Assembly: GCA_937952135.1 (NCBI GenBank)
Contig: CALFYL010000298.1
Coordinates: 7,720-71,719, forward strand
Direction: 5' to 3'
Length of the DNA: 64,000 bases
Origin: an uncultured Planctomycetia bacterium
GTDB lineage: Bacteria > Planctomycetota > UBA1135 > GCA-002686595
Shown here: piece by piece, positions 1 to 9,881 of the stretch
How positions within the stretch are numbered: position 1 is the stretch's first letter
Layout of the letters: each line of letters opens with the position of its first letter
Translations under genes and position numbers: made by a program
The notes under the pieces: generated by a model
The model's database searches: none
What the model saw: the letters and a program-made list of their open reading frames with translations, nothing else
What the model was told of the DNA's origin: nothing

Positions 1-1319
1 AACTCGATGGCGGGCCCCCGAGGGTCCGAGAAGCGCGTCTCCGATCGGGCGGCGAGGGGCGCCTCGGGGTTGGCGCCCGGCTTGACGAGCAGCGTCGTCC
101 CGTCGCGGCGGAACGTCATCGTGAAACCGGACGCCGCCTCGTACTCACCGACGTAGCGGTCGAGGACGGCCGCGGACAGCGCCAACCCAGGTGCTCGAGG
201 CGCCGGCTTCGGCGGGACGGGCGCCGGCGCTGCGGGGAGTGCATCGATCCACGCCGCCATTCGCTGCCGCGTCGCTTCGTCCGGCAGACGGCCGATGCCG
301 CCGCCGAGGTTGTCGAGCATGTGCTCCGCCTTGGTTGTCCCCACGCGGGCCACGGTGACGGCTGGGTGGCTGATGACGTACTTGAGGAAGAACTGCGCCC
401 AGGACTTGGCGTCGAATTCGGCGGCCCAGTCCGGAAGGGGCCTGTCGCCGACGCGCCCGAAGAGGTTGCTGCCGCTGCTGCAACTGAACCCTCCGTTGTT
501 GCCGGAGGGGAAGAACGCCATCACGGCGATCTTCCGCTCCCGGGCGAGCGGCAGGATCGTGTCCTCGACGCGGGCGCGATTGCCGACGTCGTAGTCGACA
601 CCGATGAAGTCGATGGGCTCCTTGCTCATCACCGATTCGAGCGCGTCATACCCCGCGTCGGCAATCGTCTGCACGCCGATGTACCGGATGCGCCCTTGCG
701 CCTTCATCTCGCTCAGCGCGCCGAGGTGCGTCGGATCGCCTTGCGGGTTCACCATGACCAAGTCGAGCTTGGTCGCCTTCAGTCTCGTCAACAGCATCTC
801 CACGTGCGCCTTCGCCACGGCGGGGCCGGGCTGCGGCGGGCCTCCGGGACCGCCGGGGGGAGCACCCCTCGTCGACCAGAAGAGCTTGCTCTGGATCCCG
901 AGCTGGTTCGCGGCCGTCGCGTGAAACTCCTCCGAGGACCCGTTCACGTGCAGCGCGTCGAAGACCGCGCCGCCGTTGTCGGCGAACGTCTCGAGGACCT
1001 CCTTGAGCGCGGCCTGGGCCGCGCACGACGGATGGTTCGAGAACGAAAGTCCGATGACCGGAAGCTTCTCGCCGGTGGACGGGATGGCCCGACGCAGGAG
1101 CGTTCCGGCCTGCTGCGAAAGTGCGCTCGACGCCGGGCGATCTCTCGGCAGCGGGCGCAGCGGCACGGCCAGAACCCGCCGCCGACGAAAGCGCCACGGA
1201 AGGTCTCTCCGCCGAAGCACCCGTCGTCCCACGGTGGCGCTCGCGAAAGCCGTCCCGGGCGCGGCGCGCGCTGAACGCGGCGTCGAGGCGCGCTTGCGCC
1301 ACCCCGCGCTTTCTGTCAT
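1..1319 (-). CDS. Aldo/keto-reductase-like protein with DUF3471-like tail (cut by the left window edge)
   Basis: This frame has no stop from an ATG at 1319 to position 1, so the 3' end lies outside the window. The N-terminal 80 residues are Arg-rich and may not all be translated; a GTG at 1232 is another possible start. The core reads as an aldo/keto reductase: LLRRAIPSTGEKLPVIGL, then FDALHVNGSSEE, LDLVMVN, GRIRYIGV, FIGVDYDVGNR, and FFLKYVISHPAV...NLGGGIGRLP near the end. A Pro/Ala linker follows, then LDRYVGEYEAASGFT, which looks like the DUF3471-type domain attached to many secreted enzymes. Three of the four catalytic positions appear substituted (Tyr to Asn, Lys to Arg, His to Asn), so it may have no reductase activity. 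It diverges from the next gene with only 9 bp between the longest starts. Family assignment is firm; the start and activity are not. Confidence 0.8.
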   Translation of the reverse strand, partial: MTESAGWRKRASTPRSARAAPGTAFASATVGRRVLRRRDLPWRFRRRRVLAVPLRPLPRDRPASSALSQQAGTLLRRAIPSTGEKLPVIGLSFSNHPSCAAQAALKEVLETFADNGGAVFDALHVNGSSEEFHATAANQLGIQSKLFWSTRGAPPGGPGGPPQPGPAVAKAHVEMLLTRLKATKLDLVMVNPQGDPTHLGALSEMKAQGRIRYIGVQTIADAGYDALESVMSKEPIDFIGVDYDVGNRARVEDTILPLARERKIAVMAFFPSGNNGGFSCSSGSNLFGRVGDRPLPDWAAEFDAKSWAQFFLKYVISHPAVTVARVGTTKAEHMLDNLGGGIGRLPDEATRQRMAAWIDALPAAPAPVPPKPAPRAPGLALSAAVLDRYVGEYEAASGFTMTFRRDGTTLLVKPGANPEAPLAARSETRFSDPRGPAIE

Positions 1320-1328
1320 CACCACCGC

Positions 1329-3299
1329 GTGACCGATTCCAACGCCTCGCCCCGCGCCGCCGAGTCGTCGACGGGCCGCGGCGAGCTCGTCGCGCTGCTC
1401 GTCGTCGCGCTGCTGACGCTTGCCGCGCTCGGAGTGCGGCTCGCGAACCTCGACTTCGCGCTGCCCTACCAACAGGAGCCCGACCCGCACATCCTCGGGC
1501 AGGTCGAGGCGCTCTCGAAGCCCGACGTCAGCGAGCGCGACATCTTCTTCAGCTCGATCTACCCGCACCTCGTCGCGCGCACGGCGCTCGTCACGGGCGC
1601 CGGTCCGGTGCAGGGCGCCGCTCCGCAGGCCCCGCTCGAGGAGCACCTCGCCGCCGCCTCGTCGCTGCACGTCCACGTTCGCAGCGTCGTCGCGTGGCTC
1701 TCGGTGCTGCTCGTCCCCGCGACCTACTGGCTCTGCCGCCTCTTCCAAACGCGCGGCGCCGCGCTTTTCGCGGCGGCGCTCGCCGCCACGAGCCTCTTCA
1801 GTCTGCACTTCGGCCAGCAAGCGCGCCCGCACGCCGCCGTCGCCCCGCTCGTCGGCTTCGCGGTCGCGGCAGCGGTCTGGCTGCGGCGATCTCCGAGCGC
1901 GCTCTCCTTCGCCGGCTTCGGCGGCTTCTTCGCGCTCGCCCTGGGTTGCCTCACGAACGCCGCCGCCGCCGGACTCTCGGCTCTGCCGGCCTACTTTCTC
2001 CGCGAGAACGCGCGCGGCTGGCGCCGCTGGATCGATGCACGCGTCTTGATTCCCGTCGCTTTGGCGGCCCTTTCGCTGCGAGTTTTCTGGCCGTTTTTGT
2101 TCGTTCCAGCTCCCGCCGACGCCGCCGCCAGCTCGGGCGCGCCCGAAGTCGCGCCGTCGAGCGGTCCGCTGCTGCGTGCGATCGTCGCCGGGCTCCTGCT
2201 CGGCGTCGGCGCGCTCGGCTGCGTCGCCGATTGGCTGCGGCCGAAATCGAACGCCAAGCTTCGCTGGGGCGCCGTGGCGCTCACGCTCGCCGGCGCGGCG
2301 GGCCTCTACGCGATGCGCGACGAGACCGTGCACGTCGCATGGCAGACGATTCGACTCGCCGACTTCGCGGGCGGCGGCTTCGAGTTGCTGTTCACGACGC
2401 TGTGGTACTACGAGCCCGTCGCGCTCGTGCTGTTCGCGATCGGCGTCGCCGCGTGGTGTTTCACGCCGCGAGAGGACCCCACGCGCGCGCGCGCGAAGGA
2501 TCTCGTCGTCGTGCTCGCCTTCGCCGCCGTGTACGCGCTCGTGATCGGGCTGTTCGAGAAGAACCAGCAGCGCTTCGCGATGCCGTTGCTTCCGTTCCTC
2601 TACTGCGGGGCGGCCTTTGGCATGAGCGCGCTCGCCCGCGCTCTCGGACCGGTTCTCCGGCGCGTCGTGCGCCGTGCGAGTCCGCGCGCGAACGCGGGCT
2701 TGGTCGCCGGCCTCGCGCTCGCGACGCCCGTGCTCGCGACGGCGGGTTACGTCGGCATGCGCTCGCGGCCGCACACGCTCGAGCAAGTTGCGCAATGGCT
2801 GCGCGCGAACTCAGAGCCCGGTCGCGAGAAGCTCGCGCTGCACCTGTTGTACGACGTTCCGCTCGCGCGCGAGGAGCGCAACCTGTTCGACGAATCCGGC
2901 GCGCCGCGGACCATCTTCAGTCCGTGGCAGCGCTACCAGCAGTCGTGGATGCGCGCGTGGAACGGCGAGCGCTGGAACGTCGAGTTCCTCTGCGGCGAGC
3001 GCGAGCGCTGGGCCTGGATCGCGAAGAATCCGGGCGAATACGTCGAGACTCTGGGCGCGGAGCTCGTGATCTGCCCGGGCGAAGCGGCGGCCGGCGCGAA
3101 CCCGCTGACGGCGGCGGTCCGCGAGGCCGTGCGCGAGCGCGGCGACCTGGTCGCGAGCTTCCCCGACGAGCGCCGCCCGCCGACCTCGGGCCTGTCGGGA
3201 CTCGACACTCCGCACTTCACGCGCTTCGTGTTGACCGCGCGTTGGTTCGGGCCCGAGGTCGAGATCTATCGAATCCGCCACGTGGGCGCGCCGCGCTGA
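1329..3299 (+). CDS. GT39/ArnT-type membrane glycosyltransferase
   Basis: A 656-residue polytopic membrane protein starting at GTG 1329. The first helix (about residues 20-40) is followed by an acidic, aromatic loop with YQQEPDPH, matching the first periplasmic loop of GT-C fold enzymes (PMT/ArnT class) where a catalytic Asp sits. About ten further hydrophobic segments follow, then a soluble C-terminal domain from about residue 480. The family moves a sugar from a polyprenyl-phosphate carrier to lipid A, protein or glycan on the outer side of the inner membrane. The donor and acceptor cannot be told here. It stands alone, 96 bp before a two-component pair. A similar protein is encoded at 5468-7174. 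Confidence 0.75.
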   Translation: MTDSNASPRAAESSTGRGELVALLVVALLTLAALGVRLANLDFALPYQQEPDPHILGQVEALSKPDVSERDIFFSSIYPHLVARTALVTGAGPVQGAAPQAPLEEHLAAASSLHVHVRSVVAWLSVLLVPATYWLCRLFQTRGAALFAAALAATSLFSLHFGQQARPHAAVAPLVGFAVAAAVWLRRSPSALSFAGFGGFFALALGCLTNAAAAGLSALPAYFLRENARGWRRWIDARVLIPVALAALSLRVFWPFLFVPAPADAAASSGAPEVAPSSGPLLRAIVAGLLLGVGALGCVADWLRPKSNAKLRWGAVALTLAGAAGLYAMRDETVHVAWQTIRLADFAGGGFELLFTTLWYYEPVALVLFAIGVAAWCFTPREDPTRARAKDLVVVLAFAAVYALVIGLFEKNQQRFAMPLLPFLYCGAAFGMSALARALGPVLRRVVRRASPRANAGLVAGLALATPVLATAGYVGMRSRPHTLEQVAQWLRANSEPGREKLALHLLYDVPLAREERNLFDESGAPRTIFSPWQRYQQSWMRAWNGERWNVEFLCGERERWAWIAKNPGEYVETLGAELVICPGEAAAGANPLTAAVREAVRERGDLVASFPDERRPPTSGLSGLDTPHFTRFVLTARWFGPEVEIYRIRHVGAPR

Positions 3300-3337
3300 G
3301 CCAGGTGTTGGGCCACGTGTCGAGCCACGTCTCTCGC

Positions 3338-3343
3338 TACCAT
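3338..3343 (+). promoter_or_regulatory. Candidate -10 hexamer TACCAT for the two-component operon
   Basis: GC-TACCAT lies 52 nt before the GTG of the response regulator gene. It fits the recurrent g(c/g)TAnnnT pattern seen upstream of many starts in this window. No clear -35 element is visible. Confidence 0.35.
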
Positions 3344-3395
3344 CCGCGTCCCACCCGGGTCGGGCTGGAATGAGGCTGCACATGGAGGCGCGCGC

Positions 3396-4075
3396 GTGAA
3401 AATCCTGATCGTCGACGACGACCCCAAGCTGCGCGGATTCGTGGCGAAGGGGCTCGAGACCCACGGCATCGAGAGCGTGTCGGCGTCCGATGGCGCCGAA
3501 GCGCTGTCGGTGCTCGAGCGCTCGCTCGCCGACCGGCCCGACCTGATCCTGCTCGACGTGATGATGCCCGGAAAGACGGGCATGGAGTTTCTCGAGGAGC
3601 TGCGCCGGCGCGGGTACGACCTGCCGGTGATCTTCGTTACGGCTCGGCGCGGCGTCGAGGACCGCGTGAAGGGCCTGCGGCTCGGCGCGGACGACTACAT
3701 CCTCAAGCCCTTCGAGTTCGACGAGCTGCTGGCGCGCATCGAAGCGGTGATCCGCCGCCGCCAGAGCGTGCCGGTGTTCGAGGTCGGGGAGCTGCGCATC
3801 GACGTCGCGCGCCGCATCGTCGAGCGCGGCGGCCAGCGCGTGGAGCTCAGCCCGAAGGAATTCGACCTCCTGCGCACGCTCGCCGAGGCGCGCGGCCGCG
3901 TGGTGACGCGCACCGAGCTGCTCAAGGTCGTGTGGGGCATCACCTTCGACCCGGAGACGAACGTCGTCGACGCGCTCGTGGCGCGTTTGCGCCGGCGGCT
4001 CGACCGCGCGGGCGCGTCGATGATCGACACGGTCATCGGGCAAGGCTACCGCCTCGTCGCGCCGCGCGAGGGCAA

Positions 4076-4079
<4 letters not shown>
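3396..4079 (+). CDS. OmpR/PhoB-family response regulator
   Basis: The 227-residue protein has a receiver domain with acidic pocket DDD (residues 7-9), phosphoacceptor Asp54 in LLDVMMPG, and Lys104 in LKPFEF. A winged-helix DNA-binding domain follows from about residue 128, containing ELSPKEFDLLRTLAEARG and VVDALVARLRRRL, typical of OmpR/PhoB effectors. Its stop codon overlaps the GTG start of the histidine kinase gene by 4 bp, so the two are translated from one message and form a cognate pair. Start GTG 3396 is chosen because MKILIVDDD is the usual beginning of the family. No target is evident; the nearest membrane genes are the glycosyltransferases on either side. Confidence 0.93.
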
Positions 4080-5527
<1,448 letters not shown>

Positions 5528-7207
5528 TCCCACGCGGATGCGCGAGACGATCGAGAAGCGCTGGCGCTCCTCGCGCGGTTTCTTCTCCCACAGCGACTCG
5601 CGCACGACGGCGATGAAGTCGCTGCCCTCGCGCTGCGCGCGCCCTTCGAAGCGGCCGTCGAGGAGCTCCGCGGGATCCGCGCCGACGCAGCGTCCCGCGC
5701 CGTAGAAGCGCGGGCCTTCGGGGTGGGTGCCGTAGCACGGAACCTCGCGCGGCGTTTGCGGGTGCGAGGCGACGACGGCGGCGAGTTCGCGGTCGCTCTT
5801 GACCACGTCGAGCACGGGCCCGAGCAGGAACATCGTCGTCGAAACGCCGAGCGCCCACGTCAGCGCGACGCCGTTGGCCCACGCCGTCATGCGGCGCTCG
5901 CGCCACGCGCGCCACGCGAGCCCGGCGCCGGCGACGAACACCGCACCGGCGATCGCGCCGCGCCACGGCAGGCTCGGGAAGTCGTGGAGCAGGCGTTGGA
6001 ACTCGTGCTGTTCGTCGAGAAGCCCGTCGACGCGCGGCCACAAGACGCCGGCGAGCGGAACGCCGGCGGCGAGTGCGACGCCCAAGAGCAGCAGGAAGCC
6101 GAGCGGCACCGCGGCGGACTTCGCGCCGACGCGGTTCGTGTCGAGTGCGCGCACGAGCCGGTGGGCGGCGAGCATCGCGAACGCCGGGTACGCGCTCATG
6201 AGGTAGAGCTCGCGCTTCGCGGGGATGATCGAGAAGAACACGAAGAGCACCGCCGCCCACCACCACAGGCGAGCGAGGCCCGCTTGGCGAGCGTCGCCGC
6301 GCCGCTGCGCGCGCCAGGCTCGGAAGCCATCGACGCAACCCAGCAGCACGGGTACGGCCCACGGCAGCACGAGCAGCGGAACCTGCAACAGGTTCTGCCA
6401 CGGCGGCCCGTGGTGCGCCGTGCCCTTCGCCGCGCGCTCGAGGTGTTGTCCGAAGAACAAGGGCCGCCAGAGCGCGGGCTCGCGCAGTGCGGCGGCGACG
6501 GCCCACGTCGCGACGGGCACGATGGCGATCAGGACCGCGCCGACGACGGCGAGCCGCGAGGCGCGCGCACGTTCGACGCGAAGGCCCATCACGCGCCACG
6601 CGAGCAGTGGAAGCCCGGCGTTGACCAACGCGACCGGGCCCTTGGCGAGCATCCCGACACTCACCAGGGCGCCCGCCAGGAGCAGGGTGCGGTTCGCTTC
6701 GCGCTCGTCGCGCGCGGGCAAGGAGGCAAAGTACAAGCCGCCCACGCACCCGAAGGTCAGCATGGGATCGAGGGCGATGCGCGCTCCGTTCCAGAGGATC
6801 AGTGCAAAACCCACAAACAACAACGGCGCCCAGCGCGCCTCGCGCGGACCGAGCCACTGCGCGGCGAGGCGGCTCGTGAACCACGCCGTGCCCGCCGTCG
6901 CGGCGAGCGAGACAAGGCGCATCGCCGCGGCGCTCCAGCCGCTCAGCCAGCCGAACCAGCCGCTGATCCAATACACGAGCGGCGGTTTGTCGGGGTACAG
7001 CTCGCCGCAACGCCGCATCACGAGGTACTCGTCGTGGTCGAACATCCACTTCGCGACCATCGCGTAGCGCGGCTCGTCCGGAGCCCAAAGTTCGCGGAAA
7101 AACGCGGCAAATACGAGCGGAACGAGGAACCACGCCCAATGCAGGCGCGGACTCGCATCGAGACTCGGGTTCATGCTTTCGCTGGGCTCGGAGGGCGGGG
7201 CACGCGC

Positions 7208-7213
7208 TAAACT
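7208..7213 (+). promoter_or_regulatory. Candidate -10 hexamer TAAACT for the GT2/LAB_N operon
   Basis: GC-TAAACT sits 45 nt upstream of ATG 7259 in the 84-bp gap between divergent genes and fits the recurrent TAnnnT pattern of this window. Confidence 0.35.
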
Positions 7214-7258
7214 GGATTCTCGCACGCTCCGCGGCAATCCTCACTTCGGCGTACATCG

Positions 7259-8053
7259 ATGCCCGTTCAGTTCTCCCTCAGCGCGAGTCCCCTCGCCACC
7301 CGCGAGTCTGCGGCCGTCGATCAGCTCGAGCTCAGCCTCGTCGCTCCGGTCTACGACGAGAAGGACAACCTCGAGCCGCTCTACAACCGCGTCGTCGAAG
7401 TCTTCGGCGATCGGACGCGCTGGGAGCTCGTGCTCGTCGACGACGGGAGCCGCGACGGCTCGGCGCAGGTGATCCGCGCGCTGGCGCAACGCGATCCGCG
7501 CGTCCGCGGCGTGTTCTTCGCGAAGAACTGCGGGCAGACGACCGCGATGCGGATGGGCATCCACAGTTCGCGCGCGCCGCTGATCGCGACGCTCGACGCC
7601 GACATGCAGAACGATCCGGCGGACATCCCGAAGCTGATCGAACAGCTCGGCGACAACGACGCCGTCGTCGGCTATCGCCTCAAGCGCAACGACAACTTCG
7701 TGCGCCGCGCGAGCTCGCGCATCGCCAACCGCGTGCGCAACGCGCTCAGCGGAGATTCGATCCGCGACACGGGCTGCTCGCTGAAGGTCTTCCGCGCGCC
7801 GGCGATCCGCGAGATCCCGCTGCACTTCGAGGGCATGCACCGTTTCATGCCGACGCTGCTGCGCTACTACGGCTTCAAGGTCGTCGAGCACCCGGTCTCG
7901 CACCACCCGCGCCGCGCCGGCGTGTCCAAGTACGGCGTGCTCAACCGCGCCTTCCGCGCCTTCCGCGACCTGCTCGCCGTGCGCTGGATGCGTTCGCGAA
8001 TCCGCCGCGCCGTGATCCTCGCTGCGCCCGACGAGTCCGGACCGCAGTCGTGA
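7259..8053 (+). CDS. GT2 family glycosyltransferase, polyprenyl-phosphate sugar synthase type
   Basis: 264 residues without the C-terminal helices found in many dolichol-phosphate-mannose-synthase relatives. GT-A fold motifs are clear: LSLVAPVYDEKDNLEPL near residue 22, LVLVDDGSRDGS (Asp pair for nucleotide-sugar binding), IATLDADMQNDPADI (metal-binding DxD), then GCSLKVFR and GMHRFMPTLLRYYGF, as in ArnC/DPM1 relatives. It probably loads a sugar from a nucleotide donor onto a polyprenyl phosphate at the cytoplasmic face. Its TGA overlaps the GTG of the LAB_N gene (GTGA), so the two are translationally coupled. The ArnT-like gene next door could use the product. Confidence 0.85.
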   Translation: MPVQFSLSASPLATRESAAVDQLELSLVAPVYDEKDNLEPLYNRVVEVFGDRTRWELVLVDDGSRDGSAQVIRALAQRDPRVRGVFFAKNCGQTTAMRMGIHSSRAPLIATLDADMQNDPADIPKLIEQLGDNDAVVGYRLKRNDNFVRRASSRIANRVRNALSGDSIRDTGCSLKVFRAPAIREIPLHFEGMHRFMPTLLRYYGFKVVEHPVSHHPRRAGVSKYGVLNRAFRAFRDLLAVRWMRSRIRRAVILAAPDESGPQS

Positions 8054-8673
8054 CGGCCGCCGAAATCCTCGGCTGGGTCGGCAACGTCTGTTTCTTCTCG
8101 CGCTTCTTCGTCCAGTGGTGGAAAAGTGAGCGCGCCAAGAACAGCGTCGCGCCGCCGCTCTTCTGGCACCTGTCGCTGATCGGCTCGATCTCGCTGGGCG
8201 TGTACGCCTTCGAGCAGCACACGCACGTGCTCCTCGCCGGCTATGTGCTCAACGGCTTGATCTACGCGCGCAACCTGTGGTTCCAGCGCGGCGCCGCGCG
8301 GCCGCTCTCGACCGCGGCGGCCACGTCCCTCGCTGTGTTCGCGGCCACGCTGCTGGTCGTCGGCGCGATCTACGAGCTGCGCCACCGCTCCGACCCGTCG
8401 CTCGCCTGGGTGATCGTCGCCGGCGTCGGCCAATCGCTCTGGTCCGCGCGCTTCGTCGTGCAGTGGTGGGCCAGCGAACGCGCGGCCCACAGCCATTTTC
8501 CGCGCGTGTTCTGGTGGCTCTCGCTCGCGGGCAACCTCTTGCTGCTCGCCTACGCGCTGCACCTCGGCAAGGCCATCTTCATCGCCGGCTTCGTGCCCGG
8601 GCCGCTGGTGCAGATCCGCAACCTCATGCTCGGCCGCAACGCCGGACAGCCCAGCCCCAGTCGGGCGGAGTGA
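8050..8673 (+). CDS. Membrane protein with two tandem LAB_N (lipid A biosynthesis N-terminal) domains
   Basis: The 207 residues contain two copies of the LAB_N unit. The first, near residues 7-75, has GWVGNVCFFSRFFVQWWKSE and a four-residue repeat-like WHLSLIGS. The second, near 120-190, has VGQSLWSARFVVQWWASE and FWWLSLAGN. Each copy has three hydrophobic segments. LAB_N was named from the N-terminus of some LpxB proteins but is often found alone beside GT2 and GT39 genes, which suggests handling of polyprenyl-linked sugars, possibly flipping in the manner of ArnE/ArnF; that role is inferred. GTG 8050 overlaps the upstream stop. Confidence 0.8.
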   Translation: MTAAEILGWVGNVCFFSRFFVQWWKSERAKNSVAPPLFWHLSLIGSISLGVYAFEQHTHVLLAGYVLNGLIYARNLWFQRGAARPLSTAAATSLAVFAATLLVVGAIYELRHRSDPSLAWVIVAGVGQSLWSARFVVQWWASERAAHSHFPRVFWWLSLAGNLLLLAYALHLGKAIFIAGFVPGPLVQIRNLMLGRNAGQPSPSRAE

Positions 8674-8713
8674 GGCGTCGGAGGAGCGCCGCTGCGGAGC
8701 TCAGCCGCGGAGT

Positions 8714-9067
8714 TCAACCGATGGCGGGCTTCATGTAGACGCAGTAGACCGCGACGACGACGAGCGCGGTCGCGATGAGCGACAGGATGCTCGCGATGCC
8801 CGGGCGGCGGAAGGCGATCCCGGCGAGGGCCGAGAGGATCAGCCAGCAACCGATCTTCACCAGCGCCCACATCGGCCAAGGCCAGCCGAAGCCGCCCTTG
8901 TGCAGCAGTCCGATGCCGGCGACCAGCATCACCAGGCTCGCGATGCCGGTGATCATCAGGTGCATGCCGCGGCGCTCGGGGCGCGGCGCGGCGAAGGCGG
9001 AGAAGGTGTAGCCGACGAGCACGAAGCCGGCGATGACGTGGAGGAGCGAGTAGTAGAGCGGGTCCAT
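8714..9067 (-). CDS. Small integral membrane protein of unknown function
   Basis: 117 residues from ATG 9067. Four hydrophobic helices (roughly 8-25, 38-58, 66-85 and 92-112) fill almost the whole protein; a conserved-looking start LYYSLLHVIAGFVLVGYTF precedes a short basic loop APRPERRG. The size and layout resemble small four-helix proteins of the SirB or DUF families, but I do not recognise a specific family. It converges on the LAB_N gene and diverges from a lipoprotein gene. A longer frame to 9145 adds 26 basic residues and is less likely. Confidence 0.7.
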   Translation of the reverse strand: MDPLYYSLLHVIAGFVLVGYTFSAFAAPRPERRGMHLMITGIASLVMLVAGIGLLHKGGFGWPWPMWALVKIGCWLILSALAGIAFRRPGIASILSLIATALVVVAVYCVYMKPAIG

Positions 9068-9209
9068 GGCGCCTAGCGTGCGGAACGGCGCGCGTCGAAA
9101 CAACCGTCGCCGGCAACTGTCGCTGCGGCCGAAGTGACGCTTCAAGGATCTCGCAACTAGCTCGCGACGCGCGCCGCCCGCCGCCGTGTTCGCCGCGGAC
9201 CCACTTCGC

Positions 9210-9215
9210 TAAGTT
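9210..9215 (+). promoter_or_regulatory. Candidate -10 hexamer TAAGTT with very short leader
   Basis: GC-TAAGTT lies only 9 nt before the ATG at 9225. If it is a real -10 element, the transcript would start at or within a few bases of the start codon. Confidence 0.35.
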
Positions 9216-9224
9216 GAGCCGACC

Positions 9225-9881
9225 ATGAAGATCCAACTCCTCGCACTGATGTTCCTGGCTGGCTGCAACGCCGCTTCTTCGGTCGCGCCGACCGAAGGAG
9301 CGATCGGCTTCGACGGTCCGACGACTGCGGCCTGGCGCGCGGGCAGCACCGGCGGAAGCGGCCCGGCCGCGACCTGGGAAGTCCGCGCCGACCCGCGCGC
9401 GATCTCGGCGCCGAACGCGCTGGCCATGACGGCCCAGAACCACGAGTCGGAGGAGCGTTTCAATTTGTATTGGAGCGAGGCGCTGCGCTTCCAGAACGGC
9501 CGCATCGCCGTGGCCGTGCGCGCCGATTCGGGCGAGATCGACCAGGGCGGCGGTCCCGCCTGGCGCATCAAGGACGAGAACAACTACTACATCTGCCGCG
9601 TCAATCCGCTCGAGGCGAATTACCGCGTGTACGTCGTCAAGGACGGCGTGCGCAAGCAGCTCGCGACCGCGCGCGTCGACATCGCGACCGGACTGTGGCA
9701 CAAGCTCGAGATCGAGCACGTGGGCGACAAGATCACGTGCTGGCTCGACGGCAAGAAGCAACTCGAAGCGACGGACGGCGCGCTTCTGGGAGACGGCGGC
9801 GTCGGGCTGTGGACCAAAGCCGATGCGCTGACCAGTTTCGACGATCTGTCGCTCGCGCCGAAAACGTCCGCGGGCTACTGA
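9225..9881 (+). CDS. Lipoprotein with concanavalin-like (DUF1080/LamG-type) domain
   Basis: 218 residues. The N-terminus is a lipoprotein signal peptide with lipobox LAGC (Cys15). The rest reads as a beta-jelly-roll: FQNGRIAVAVRAD, GGPAWRIKDENNYYICRVNP, WHKLEIEHVGDKITCWLDGKK, GVGLWTKADA. This run of motifs is common in the DUF1080/3-keto-disaccharide-hydrolase and LamG-like families of Planctomycetes, which bind or cleave glycans. Catalytic residues cannot be assigned, so binding is as likely as hydrolysis. The last 7 bp overlap the convergent GT4 gene. Confidence 0.78.
   Translation: MKIQLLALMFLAGCNAASSVAPTEGAIGFDGPTTAAWRAGSTGGSGPAATWEVRADPRAISAPNALAMTAQNHESEERFNLYWSEALRFQNGRIAVAVRADSGEIDQGGGPAWRIKDENNYYICRVNPLEANYRVYVVKDGVRKQLATARVDIATGLWHKLEIEHVGDKITCWLDGKKQLEATDGALLGDGGVGLWTKADALTSFDDLSLAPKTSAGY

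Noticed and set aside
3932..4075. Upstream extension of the histidine kinase gene
   Set aside because: It lies wholly inside the response regulator gene and has no domain; GTG 4076 gives the usual 4-bp overlap.
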